The notes under the pieces are model-generated. The model did no database searches and was not told where the DNA came from. It worked only from the letters and a program-made list of their open reading frames with translations. A DNA stretch of 22,487 nt from JAJYZP01 sp049964535. Lineage in GTDB: Bacteria; Actinomycetota; Acidimicrobiia; Acidimicrobiales; Acidimicrobiaceae. Where the stretch lies: contig JBMFXG010000015.1 of the NCBI GenBank assembly GCA_049964535.1, forward strand, positions 1 to 22,487, in the 5' to 3' direction. The position numbers were made by a program, and so were the translations under genes. Shown here in pieces: positions 1 to 7,645 of this stretch. Each line of letters starts with the position of its first letter. Position 1 is the stretch's first letter.

Positions 1-243
1 GGAGCTAACGCTGCGTGGGCTGTGCTTGCTTCGATTGCCTACAACTTGGTTCGCTGGGTTGGATCTCTTGGTCTCGAACTCAAAGGACCACTCGTTGTAA
101 AGACCATCCGTCGAAAGTTCATCTCGCTGCCTGGGCGAATAACGAACTCAGCTAGGCGTCGACAACTCCACCTACCAACACACTGGCCCTGGGCCACACA
201 ATGGTGCGAATGCTTTCGTCGACTCGCCAAACTCCAGACCTAA
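1..243 (+). pseudogene. IS1380-type transposase, C-terminal fragment (5' part outside window)
   Basis: The frame is open from base 1 and ends with TAA at 241-243, giving about 80 residues. The peptide begins GANAAWAVLASIAYNLVRW and later contains KTIRRKFISLPGRITNSARR and LHLPTHWPW. From memory, this is the pattern at the C-terminus of IS1380-family DDE transposases: a helix ending NL(L/V)RW, then a basic stretch with LPGR, then LHLP..WPW. The DDE catalytic residues would lie upstream, outside the window, so I cannot tell whether the element is intact. It is typed as pseudogene only because it is partial here. It sits on the plus strand, facing the 3' end of the malic enzyme gene. Confidence 0.72.
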
Positions 244-513
244 CCACGTTGACTTCGAGGCTCGCCCCAATAGTCCGGCGACCTCCAGTACGAATACATT
301 GCACAGTTCATGAGTTGCTAGATCTTCACGTCTACTCAACAGTCGAACAACAAGACGGCCGCAGATGATCTACTCAACTTCGGCTTTTGGGCAATTTCGG
401 GCAACCCTCGATCGACTTTACGTACTTACGGTGGATCGAAGCTTAGTCCATCGACCCTGGCGTCCCATTCCAACATCGAACGGCGGGTTACTGGGTTGAG
501 ATCGAACCATTCG
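244..513. other. Non-coding stretch; possible right end of the IS element
   Basis: No plausible gene lies between the transposase stop and the malic enzyme stop. The stretch at about 430-446 (ggtggatcgaagctta) resembles, from memory, terminal sequences of actinobacterial IS1380-type elements, so the element may end there. The opposite end and the target-site duplication are outside the window, so the boundary is a guess. Confidence 0.25.
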
Positions 514-1926
514 TCATAGGCCAACAATATGGCGCAAAAGCTCGTCTCTCCGGGCCACTTCTCCCACCTCAGCAGCGACCGCTGCCACGACCGATCGATT
601 AAAGACCGAAGGAACCACATAGCTTGGCGACAGTTCATCGTCTCCAACTGCATTGGCGATGGCATGCGCCGCTGCGAGTTTCATAGACTCTGAGATTGAC
701 ATGGCACCGACATCGAGAGCACCTCGAAAAATGCCTGGGAAACAGAGCACGTTATTGATCTGATTGGGATAGTCTGAACGACCGGTCGCAATAACTGCCG
801 CTATGCCCTCGATCTCTTCTGGCATGATCTCAGGAGTTGGATTCGCCAAGCCAAAGACAATTGGGTTCTTCGCCATAGCCTCTACATCAGAGCGCACAAT
901 GAGTCCAGGTCCACTAACACCAACAAACACATCGGATCCAGCGAGGGCTTCACCGACACTTCCCATCCTTTTCTCTGGATTCGTGTGCTCCGCCAACCAT
1001 GCCTTGGCTCCAGAGAACTCCTCTCGACCGTCGAAGATCAACCCGCGACGATCGGCCACCATAATATTTGTGACGCCCGCATTGAACAGGATCTTTGCGA
1101 TCGCCACACCTGCAGCACCGGCTCCAGCGATCACCACTGAGATATCGCTCATGCGCTTGTCCACCACTTTGAGCGAGTTGCCAAGAGCCGCTAATACGAC
1201 AACCGCCGTACCATGCTGATCATCGTGAAAAACCGGAATGTCGAGAGAGGCCTTGAGTGCATCTTCTATCTCGAAGCAGTCTGGCGCAGCGAAATCTTCA
1301 AGATTGATTCCGCCGAAAACGGGTTCGAGTCTCTCCACGGTCTCGACCGTCTCTTGAACCGAAGCCGTTCGCAGACAGATTGGAAAGGCGTCGATGTCAG
1401 CGAACTCCTTAAAGAGCTGCGCCTTACCTTCCATAACCGGGATCGCGCCGTAAGGGCCTATGTTGCCAAGTCCCAAGACCGCCGAGCCGTTGGAGACTAC
1501 GGCAACGCTGTTCGCTTTGATCGAGTATCGATGAGCCTGAACCGGTCGTTCAGCGATCTCAGTCGCAACTCTCGCAACCCCAGGGGTATAAGCCATTGAT
1601 AGATCATCTCGCGAGAGGATCGGGTGCCGTCCACGTACCTCGATCTTTCCGCCCAGATGCAGTCGAAAAGTTCGGTCCATCACCGATCGTACGTGAACGC
1701 CGTCGACAGACTCTGCGGCGTTACGGATAGCTGCCGCGTGATTGGCGTCCGCGGCTAGGACCGTGACGTCTCGCACGATTACGTCTCCAGAGACCTCAAT
1801 GATATCGAGACCAAGAATATTGCCACCGATTTCACCGATCGCAGTGGTCAAGCGCCCGAGTGTTCCAGGTCTATGACTAAGTTCAACTCGTACCACTACG
1901 GAGTACGAAACAGTAGGTGTGGCCAT
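514..1926 (-). CDS. NAD(P)-dependent malic enzyme with N-terminal ACT domain
   Basis: This gene encodes a malic enzyme, which oxidatively decarboxylates malate to pyruvate in the cytoplasm. Residues about 7-80 form an ACT-like domain (VVVRVELSHRPGTLGRLTTA), a fold that usually binds amino acids or other small effectors. The malic N-terminal domain follows with YTPGVA, the SIKANSVAVVSNG segment, GLGNIGPYGAIPVMEGKA and LFKEFADIDAFPICL. A Rossmann motif GAGAAGVAIAKIL near residue 265 binds NAD(P). The C-terminus carries GLANPTPEI and FPGIFRGALD, as in the bacterial short-type malic enzymes. I prefer the ATG at 1926; an in-frame TTG at 1935 would add three residues, and neither has a strong Shine-Dalgarno. 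The gene is divergent from the E1 gene. Cofactor preference and effector cannot be read from the sequence. Confidence 0.93.
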   Translation of the reverse strand: MATPTVSYSVVVRVELSHRPGTLGRLTTAIGEIGGNILGLDIIEVSGDVIVRDVTVLAADANHAAAIRNAAESVDGVHVRSVMDRTFRLHLGGKIEVRGRHPILSRDDLSMAYTPGVARVATEIAERPVQAHRYSIKANSVAVVSNGSAVLGLGNIGPYGAIPVMEGKAQLFKEFADIDAFPICLRTASVQETVETVERLEPVFGGINLEDFAAPDCFEIEDALKASLDIPVFHDDQHGTAVVVLAALGNSLKVVDKRMSDISVVIAGAGAAGVAIAKILFNAGVTNIMVADRRGLIFDGREEFSGAKAWLAEHTNPEKRMGSVGEALAGSDVFVGVSGPGLIVRSDVEAMAKNPIVFGLANPTPEIMPEEIEGIAAVIATGRSDYPNQINNVLCFPGIFRGALDVGAMSISESMKLAAAHAIANAVGDDELSPSYVVPSVFNRSVVAAVAAEVGEVARRDELLRHIVGL

Positions 1927-1951
1927 GTCGCCCAAGGATAGCCGTTATCAG

Positions 1952-1981
1952 TTGCTTTGTACACCCCAACAGGGGTAACGT
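1952..1981 (+). promoter_or_regulatory. Candidate promoter for the E1 gene
   Basis: TTGCTT (1952-1957) and TAACGT (1976-1981) are separated by 18 nt and fit a housekeeping-sigma pattern, including the TAnnnT -10 common in actinobacteria. The spacer holds a small hairpin, ACCCC-AACA-GGGGT. The implied leader would be about 150 nt. This is a pattern match only. Confidence 0.3.
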
Positions 1982-2030
1982 AGAGCATGTGTACCAGGTA
2001 TCGCAGAGCGCTTCAGCCCAAGGTTTGTTG

Positions 2031-2057
2031 CGTTCGTGGTGGTCTGCTGTACGAACG
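2031..2057. promoter_or_regulatory. Perfect inverted repeat, possible operator
   Basis: CGTTCGT at 2031-2037 is matched by ACGAACG at 2051-2057, giving 7-bp perfect arms with a 13-nt spacer. It lies in the divergent region between the malic enzyme and E1 genes, about 80 nt before the E1 start and downstream of the candidate promoter. The dyad geometry would suit a dimeric repressor. No regulator gene lies next to it, so its role is inferred from position only. Confidence 0.3.
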
Positions 2058-2106
2058 ACGCGAGATATCGCTGCTGTGACTCCGCTACCGTAATAACAAG
2101 AGTCTG

Positions 2107-2121
2107 CCTCGACTAACGAGG
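2107..2121 (+). promoter_or_regulatory. Small hairpin just upstream of the E1 ribosome binding site
   Basis: CCTCG (2107-2111) and CGAGG (2117-2121) can pair around a 5-nt loop, ending 9 nt before the AAGGAG at 2131-2136. It could affect access to the ribosome binding site, or it could be chance, as a 5-bp stem is weak evidence. Confidence 0.2.
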
Positions 2122-2137
2122 TGTGAGCTAAAGGAGC

Positions 2138-4261
2138 ATGATGGGGCTATTCAAAAAACAGGATACTGACACAAGCAGTTCCACTCAGACCGCATCTACC
2201 ACAGGACAGGTCCAAGAAGTAGTTGAGCCCTCAGTGACGCCAGATCTCGTCCACTCGTCTAGTGGTTTGACGGATGAAATGGCCGTGACGATCTACCGTG
2301 AGATGCTCCTTTCGCGCATCTTAGACCAGAAGACCTACCAGCTCAACCGCTCAGGCCGAGCTCCCTTCATGATCTCTTGCCAAGGCCATGAGGCTGCGCA
2401 GGTGGGGGCTGCCCACGCCCTGTCGAAAGAGACCGACTTCATACTTCCCTACTATCGAGATCTCGCTCTGATGGTAGCGCTCGGCATGACACCATACGAG
2501 GTCCTTCTCGGGATCTTTGCACGAGCTGAAGATCCATCCTCAGGTGGACGTCAAATGCCGAGCCATTGGGGTTACAAAGCTCACAACATCATCACCGGGT
2601 CTTCCCCCATTGCGACCCACTTACCACACGCAGTCGGCATCGCCCTTGAGCTCAAAAATCAAGGCAAGGATGGCGTGGTCTTCTGTAGCTTCGGTGACGG
2701 AGCTACCTCAAAAGGTGACTTCCACGAAGCTATGAACTTTGCGGGTATTCATGGTCTGCCAATAATTTTCTACTGCGAGAACAACGGTTACGCCATCTCC
2801 GTACCCCTGTCGAAGGAATCGGCCGTCCAAGATCTATCGGTACGCGGGGCATCGTATAACATTCCGGCGGAGAGTATTGACGGTACCGATGTCCTCGCCG
2901 TCCACGATGCGGTCTCTCGATCCTGGGCCCGTGCATCGGCGAAGGAGGGCCCAACGTTACTTGTCGCTAACTGCCATCGCTTCTTAGGACACACCTCAGA
3001 CGACGACGACAAGACCTACCGTGACCCAAGCGAGCTCGAAGAGGCACGCAAGCACGACCCACTCGACCTTTTTGCGGCATACCTCAAGGAGCGATCCCTT
3101 ATCACCGACGAGAACGTCGAGCTCTGGTCCAAAGAGTACAAAGAGCTCGTCGATGCTGAGGCAGCCAGAGCCGAGGCCTCGCCAGAGCCCGACCCATCGA
3201 CTGTGGGTCTCCACGTCTTCAAATCCTTCGCTCAGCCGAAGGAGGGCGTGATTGGGCGAACCCGACCCGATGGTCAAGAGCTCAGAGTCGGAAACTACGT
3301 AGAGGCCATTCGCACCACGCTGGCCCATCAGCTCGAGAGCGACAAACGCGTGGTGATTTTGGGTGAAGACGTGGGCCAGCGCGGTGGAGTCTTCCGAGTA
3401 ACCGCAGACCTTGCCCAAAAATATGGCGAGGACCGCGTCATCGATACCCCACTCGCAGAGTCTTCCCTCATCGGCATCGGAATCGGTCTCGCCCTAGCGG
3501 ATGCTCGACCGATCGTCGAGATCCAATTCGCAGACTTTATCCATTCAGGCTTCGACCAGATTCTGAGCGAGGCAGCGCGCATTCACTATCGATCGAATGG
3601 TACGTTCGAGGTCCCCATGGTCATTCGGACCCCTTACGGCGGTGGCGTCCACGGTGCTCTCTACCACTCTCAGAGTATTGAGGCGTTCTACGCCCATATC
3701 CCAGGACTCAAGGTCGTAGCACCTTCCACGCCTGCCGATGCCGTTGGACTTCTCAATACTGCAATGGAGGACCCAAATCCGGTCCTCTACCTCGAACACA
3801 AGAAGGCCTATCGGGCCGTCAAGGGTATCATTCCGGATCAAGACCACCGAGTCCCGATCGGCAAAGGCGCCATCGTTCGACCCGGTAAGGATCTCTCGAT
3901 CATTACCTACGGTTTCCAACGACACCTAGCGCAGCGAGCAGCCGAGGAGTTGGCCTCCGTCGCAGATATCGAGGTCATTGATCTCAGGACGATATCGCCA
4001 CTCGATAAGGAGCTAATCGTCGATTCAGCTATCCGCTGTTCAAAGGTGCTTGTACTTCATGAGGACAATATCTCCTTCGGCGTTGGAGCCGAGGTCTCTG
4101 CCCTCATCGCTCAACACGCGTTCTGGGCGCTCGATGCTCCGGTCATGAGGCTCGCCATGCCCGATATCCCCGCCATGGGCTTCGCAAAGACACTGGAGGA
4201 AGCGCTCACTATCTCAACGCCGGATATCGTGGCTGCGTGCCAGCGGCTTCTTACCATCTGA
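2138..4261 (+). CDS. Fused alpha-beta E1 component of a 2-oxoacid (branched-chain/pyruvate-type) dehydrogenase
   Basis: This is the thiamine-diphosphate-dependent decarboxylase (E1) of a 2-oxoacid dehydrogenase complex. It releases CO2 from a 2-oxoacid and passes the acyl group to lipoyl-E2. The alpha half contains the ThDP motif GDGATSKGDFHEAMNFAG (about residues 186-203), ending at ENNGYAIS near 215, and the loop HTSDDDDKTYRDPSE. The beta half starts near residue 388 (RVGNYVEAIRTTL) with ILGEDVGQRGGVFRVT, DTPLAESSLIGIGIGLAL and TPYGGGVHGALYHSQSIEAFY. Alpha and beta chains are usually separate genes of about 330-400 and 325 residues, so the 707 residues fit a fusion. The first 45 residues are a Ser/Thr/Gln-rich tail with no recognised domain. 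AAGGAG at 2131-2136 is only 1 nt from the first ATG (2138) and 4 nt from the next (2141), so 2141 may be the real start. No E2 or E3 gene is nearby. Substrate is unresolved; the alpha part looks closer to the 2-oxoisovalerate type. Confidence 0.93.
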   Translation: MMGLFKKQDTDTSSSTQTASTTGQVQEVVEPSVTPDLVHSSSGLTDEMAVTIYREMLLSRILDQKTYQLNRSGRAPFMISCQGHEAAQVGAAHALSKETDFILPYYRDLALMVALGMTPYEVLLGIFARAEDPSSGGRQMPSHWGYKAHNIITGSSPIATHLPHAVGIALELKNQGKDGVVFCSFGDGATSKGDFHEAMNFAGIHGLPIIFYCENNGYAISVPLSKESAVQDLSVRGASYNIPAESIDGTDVLAVHDAVSRSWARASAKEGPTLLVANCHRFLGHTSDDDDKTYRDPSELEEARKHDPLDLFAAYLKERSLITDENVELWSKEYKELVDAEAARAEASPEPDPSTVGLHVFKSFAQPKEGVIGRTRPDGQELRVGNYVEAIRTTLAHQLESDKRVVILGEDVGQRGGVFRVTADLAQKYGEDRVIDTPLAESSLIGIGIGLALADARPIVEIQFADFIHSGFDQILSEAARIHYRSNGTFEVPMVIRTPYGGGVHGALYHSQSIEAFYAHIPGLKVVAPSTPADAVGLLNTAMEDPNPVLYLEHKKAYRAVKGIIPDQDHRVPIGKGAIVRPGKDLSIITYGFQRHLAQRAAEELASVADIEVIDLRTISPLDKELIVDSAIRCSKVLVLHEDNISFGVGAEVSALIAQHAFWALDAPVMRLAMPDIPAMGFAKTLEEALTISTPDIVAACQRLLTI

Positions 4262-4323
4262 GCCTGACCACGTCGTTGCGAGCTCCGAGAATCGGCTCCT
4301 TCCCAAGCCCAACGACCTACTGC

Positions 4324-4347
4324 GCCCTAGTACCGTAGCACTAGGGC
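4324..4347. terminator. Terminator-like hairpin between convergent E1 and pyrE
   Basis: GCCCTAGT (4324-4331) pairs perfectly with ACTAGGGC (4340-4347) around an 8-nt loop. The right arm overlaps the pyrE stop codon. The genes converge here, so the stem could end transcription both ways. Neither side has a clear T-run, so it is not a textbook intrinsic terminator. Confidence 0.5.
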
Positions 4348-4931
4348 TCAAGTCCTCCTTCGTAACTAAGACCAAGCTCTGGCGCGCTCAGAAGCGCCCG
4401 ATAGGGAATGCCTAGGTCACCAAGTAGGCGTCCGGCACTACCCCCACGATCAACAACGCTCAAGGCGCCGACGACCTCTGCACCTACAGCCCGCACGGCC
4501 TCGACCGCTGCAAGCATAGATGTGCCTCGTGTCGATGCGTCCTCGACCACGACGACCCGATCGGATATGTCAAGCACGCCGGCCACCCAACCCCCTGACC
4601 CGTGGTCCTTTGGCTCTTTTCGAATGGCGAACGATCGCAGCGCCCGACCCCTTGAGGCAGCTATCGCAGCTACACCGAAGGCGATCGGATCAGCACCCAT
4701 GGTCTGACCGCCGAGCGCCGTCACCTCGTGACCGAGATAGCGAAGCATGAGTTCAGCGACGAGAACGATACCCTCGGGTCGACACACGCTCGCCTTAACA
4801 TCGACGAACCACGTCGAGCGCTTACCTGATTTCAAAACGAAGTCACCGCGCAAGATCGCATGGTCGAGCAGCTGTTGGCGCAAGAGTGCTCGAAGCTCAT
4901 CGTCACTGCGCGCTGAGATATTGTCAATCAT
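4341..4931 (-). CDS. pyrE: Orotate phosphoribosyltransferase
   Basis: PyrE joins orotate to PRPP to give OMP, the fifth step of UMP synthesis, in the cytoplasm. At 196 residues it has the usual length for a stand-alone OPRT. The order of motifs fits: FVLKSGKRSTWFVDVK near residues 32-47, ALGGQTMGADPIAFG, the OPRT catalytic loop FAIRKEPKDHG, and the type I PRTase PRPP-binding motif VVVVEDASTRGTSMLAAVE. That last motif reads STRGTS where many homologues have TTGGS. The ATG overlaps the purM stop as ATGA, which suggests translational coupling. It is the last gene of a purF-purM-pyrE unit, so a pyrimidine enzyme that uses PRPP is produced together with purF, which also uses PRPP. A hairpin at its stop codon probably ends the transcript. 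Confidence 0.93.
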   Translation of the reverse strand: MIDNISARSDDELRALLRQQLLDHAILRGDFVLKSGKRSTWFVDVKASVCRPEGIVLVAELMLRYLGHEVTALGGQTMGADPIAFGVAAIAASRGRALRSFAIRKEPKDHGSGGWVAGVLDISDRVVVVEDASTRGTSMLAAVEAVRAVGAEVVGALSVVDRGGSAGRLLGDLGIPYRALLSAPELGLSYEGGLEP

Positions 4932-5977
4932 TCACTATCACCGTTCAAAAACCGCGCCCTTAGGTCGTCCCGAGTTGCTGCATCAACCCTTCCGATCGTT
5001 ACCGCCTCGAGCCCAACACTGCTCAGAGCGTCAAGGACCTCTCGATCTGCACTCTGGTCGACGACCAGCACCATGCCGATACCCATATTGAACGTCTTGA
5101 ACATCTCTGACGACGAGATCGCGCCACCATCTTCGACGAGACTAAACACGCTTGGCACCTCCCAGCTCTCGCGATCGACCGTCGCACAGAGCCCAGAAGG
5201 AATAACTCGTTGGAGATTGGCTAAGAGCCCCCCGCCCGTGATGTGCGCCGCCGCATGGATCGTCCGCCTCACCTCGCCGCTGAGGAGCTGCAACTTTGGG
5301 GAGTACAGTACCGAGGGAGCACAGAGCCGTTGCAACAGAGAACGCTCGTCAAGAGAGAGCGGCTCAGCTCCATAAATAACGTCGTGGAAGATGGCCCGAA
5401 CCAGCGAGAAGCCGTTGGAACGAAGATTCGGCGATAGTAGGCCGATGAGCACATCTCCGGCCTCAACCCGCTCCGATCCCCACATCAGCTCTCGCTCGAC
5501 CACCCCAACAACGAACCCAGCAATATCGAGATCGTCTTCCTCCATGACCCCGGGATGCTCCGCCGTCTCACCTCCAATAAGGGCAACTTTTGCCTCTAAG
5601 CATGCGTCTGCGATCCCACCAACCACCTCCTCGACCCGGGGAGGGTGCAGTCGCCCAATCGCAAGATAGTCCAAGAAAAACAGGGGCTTTGCCCCGACGC
5701 AAGCGAGATCGTCAACACACATCGCCACGAGATCCCAACCGAGCGTCGAGAGATCGCCGAGTCTTCTCGCTAGCTGTGTTTTGGTTCCAACACCATCGGT
5801 CGTGGAGACGAGAACCGGGTCGGACAGACCGGCAGTGTCAAGCCGAAAGAGTGACCCAAACCCTCCAAGGCCCTCCATGACCTCATCTGTGAACGTCTTG
5901 GAGACTAGGGAACTAATTCGACGCACCGACTCGTCACCGGCAGCGACATCTACACCAGCTTCACGATAGGTCGTCAC
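4928..5977 (-). CDS. purM: Phosphoribosylformylglycinamidine cyclo-ligase (AIR synthetase)
   Basis: PurM closes the imidazole ring, converting FGAM plus ATP to aminoimidazole ribotide in purine synthesis. The 349 residues match the family length. Recognisable segments are STDGVGTKTQLARRLG near residues 59-74, MCVDDLACVGAKPLFFLDYLA, LIGGETAEHPGVM, and the C-terminal HITGGGLLANLQRVIPSG. The MCVDDL segment has Asp where many homologues have Asn (MCVNDL). The start is GTG, and it overlaps the purF stop as GTGA; the downstream pyrE overlap is ATGA, so all three genes are tightly coupled. The opening residues (MTTYREAGVDVAAGDESVRRI) align with the usual PurM start, which supports this GTG. Confidence 0.96.
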   Translation of the reverse strand: MTTYREAGVDVAAGDESVRRISSLVSKTFTDEVMEGLGGFGSLFRLDTAGLSDPVLVSTTDGVGTKTQLARRLGDLSTLGWDLVAMCVDDLACVGAKPLFFLDYLAIGRLHPPRVEEVVGGIADACLEAKVALIGGETAEHPGVMEEDDLDIAGFVVGVVERELMWGSERVEAGDVLIGLLSPNLRSNGFSLVRAIFHDVIYGAEPLSLDERSLLQRLCAPSVLYSPKLQLLSGEVRRTIHAAAHITGGGLLANLQRVIPSGLCATVDRESWEVPSVFSLVEDGGAISSSEMFKTFNMGIGMVLVVDQSADREVLDALSSVGLEAVTIGRVDAATRDDLRARFLNGDSE

Positions 5978-7428
5978 GAGAGGGAGTCCTCGATCACCGT
6001 AGGGTAGCTACCCGTCAAACAAGCGTCACAGAACCCATGGTCTCGACCGATCGCAAGCCGTAAGTCCTCGAGTGAAAGGTAAGCCAATGAATCGGCCCCG
6101 AGAAAAGTCTCAATCTCTTCGAGGCCCGCTGTTGCAGCGAGGAGACCATCTCGGAGAGGGGTATCGATCCCATAGAAGCAGGGCCATCGATAGGGTGGGG
6201 ACGAGATCCGAATATGCACCTCTTTCGCTCCCGCCTCGCGTAAGAGCTTCACCATCGCTCGAGTCGTCGTGCCTCGAACAATAGAATCATCGACCACCAC
6301 GAGGCGCTTCCCTGCAATGTTTTCAGAGAGCGCATTCAGCTTCCGCCGTACGGCCGAGACTCTCGAGGATGGATCCGGTGCGATGAAGGTTCGACCGATG
6401 TAACGATTTTTCACGAGCCCTTGGCCATACGGTATGCCAGAGGCAAGCGCATATCCTTCGGCCGCAGGTATGCCAGAGTCTGGAACTCCCATGACAAGAT
6501 CGGCGGCAACTGGGCGGGTCTGGGCTAATCTCTCACCCATTGCACGGCGTGCTCCATGGACCTCTCTACCCAAGAGCTTGGAGTCCGGCCGAGCAAAGTA
6601 CACAAACTCAAAGATGCAGAGCTTGGGGTCTGGAAGATCTGAACCGAAGGGATGCAGGCTTTGAATCCCAGACCGATCGATGACGACCATCTCACCTGGT
6701 TCTACCTCTCTGATAAAGTCCGCCCCAATCACATCGAGAGCAGGCGACTCCGATGCAATGACCCAACCCTCTTCGAGAGAGCCAAGACACAGTGGCCGAA
6801 AACCATGTGGATCTCGAACTCCAATAACTCGCTCAGCGTCCATGATGACGAGCGAAAACGCTCCTTCGAGGCGGGGCAGAACGAACTTCAGCGCTCCGAC
6901 GAGTGGTCCAAGCTCGTCATCGGTGGCCGACGAGTCAACTTCTCCGCTAGAGTCCACCTTCTGTGGCGGAAAGTGCAGTGAGAGCAGCTCTGCCATGACG
7001 TCGGTGTCCGAAGAGACCATACCGGGAAGCATCCCGATCTCCTGAGCGAGAGCAGCAGTATTCGTGAGGTTACCGTTGTGTCCTAAGGCAAAGCCATACT
7101 CACCGATCGACCGATAGCTCGGCTGAGCATTACGCCAGTTCGACGCTCCCGTGGTTGAGTAGCGAGTATGGCCGATCGCAAGATCACCAGGGAGGGATGC
7201 AAGTGTACGGTCATCAAAGACGTGGCTCACGAGTCCCATATTCTTCACGACCGTTATCGAACTCCGATCGGACACGGCCATCCCGGCCGACTCTTGACCA
7301 CGATGTTGTAGGGCATACAGCCCGTCAAAGGTTAGGTTCGCTACTCTTCGACCAGGAGCGTAGACCGCAAAAACGCCGCAGGCTTCTTCTGGGTGGTCGG
7401 CCCGATCATCGAGTACTTGCTCGCTCAA
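5974..7428 (-). CDS. purF: Amidophosphoribosyltransferase, Fe-S-type
   Basis: PurF makes phosphoribosylamine from PRPP and glutamine, the committed and normally feedback-inhibited step of purine synthesis. A 16-residue propeptide precedes the catalytic Cys17 (EEAC-GVFAVY), which should become the N-terminal nucleophile after cleavage. The glutaminase domain shows LQHRGQESAGMAV, GHTRYSTTG and LGHNGNLTN; the PRTase domain shows VVVDDSIVRGTTTRAMV near residue 376. Cysteines occur in LCIFEFVYFARPDS, PCFYGIDTP and CDACLTGSYP, the positions of the four 4Fe-4S ligands in Bacillus-type PurF, so an oxygen-sensitive cluster is likely (inference). The start is TTG, supported by AAGGAG at 7434-7439 with 5-nt spacing. 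It is the first gene of purF-purM-pyrE and is divergent from the PHP gene. Confidence 0.97.
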   Translation of the reverse strand: MSEQVLDDRADHPEEACGVFAVYAPGRRVANLTFDGLYALQHRGQESAGMAVSDRSSITVVKNMGLVSHVFDDRTLASLPGDLAIGHTRYSTTGASNWRNAQPSYRSIGEYGFALGHNGNLTNTAALAQEIGMLPGMVSSDTDVMAELLSLHFPPQKVDSSGEVDSSATDDELGPLVGALKFVLPRLEGAFSLVIMDAERVIGVRDPHGFRPLCLGSLEEGWVIASESPALDVIGADFIREVEPGEMVVIDRSGIQSLHPFGSDLPDPKLCIFEFVYFARPDSKLLGREVHGARRAMGERLAQTRPVAADLVMGVPDSGIPAAEGYALASGIPYGQGLVKNRYIGRTFIAPDPSSRVSAVRRKLNALSENIAGKRLVVVDDSIVRGTTTRAMVKLLREAGAKEVHIRISSPPYRWPCFYGIDTPLRDGLLAATAGLEEIETFLGADSLAYLSLEDLRLAIGRDHGFCDACLTGSYPTVIEDSLS

Positions 7429-7448
7429 TTAGGCTCCTTGTGCACAGT

Positions 7449-7477
7449 GCTATCTCACGTTCAGATACTGCGATAGC
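7449..7477. promoter_or_regulatory. Inverted repeat in the purF 5' region
   Basis: GCTATC (7449-7454) and GATAGC (7472-7477) form 6-bp perfect arms with a 17-nt spacer, starting about 20 nt upstream of the purF start. It could be a leader hairpin or an operator in the 217-bp divergent region. A second palindromic patch (GTAACGTTAAC) lies at about 7489-7499. Neither matches a regulator site I recognise. Confidence 0.25.
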
Positions 7478-7645
7478 TCCAAACGTCAGTAACGTTAACG
7501 CTACCATCTACACCTATCACTACCTTGCGAAGGAGCAAGACACGGCGCAAGAGTCGTGAACTCATGGTCTCTCTCTATCTCGTCCGTCTAGCTCGTTGTT
7601 GCCGCCTCAAGCAACCCTCCAAGCTCTCTCTCTGAAGGATCACTC

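Noticed and set aside
803..1599. Plus-strand open frames antisense to the malic enzyme
   Set aside because: They lie opposite conserved malic-enzyme motifs and show no protein-like pattern of their own.
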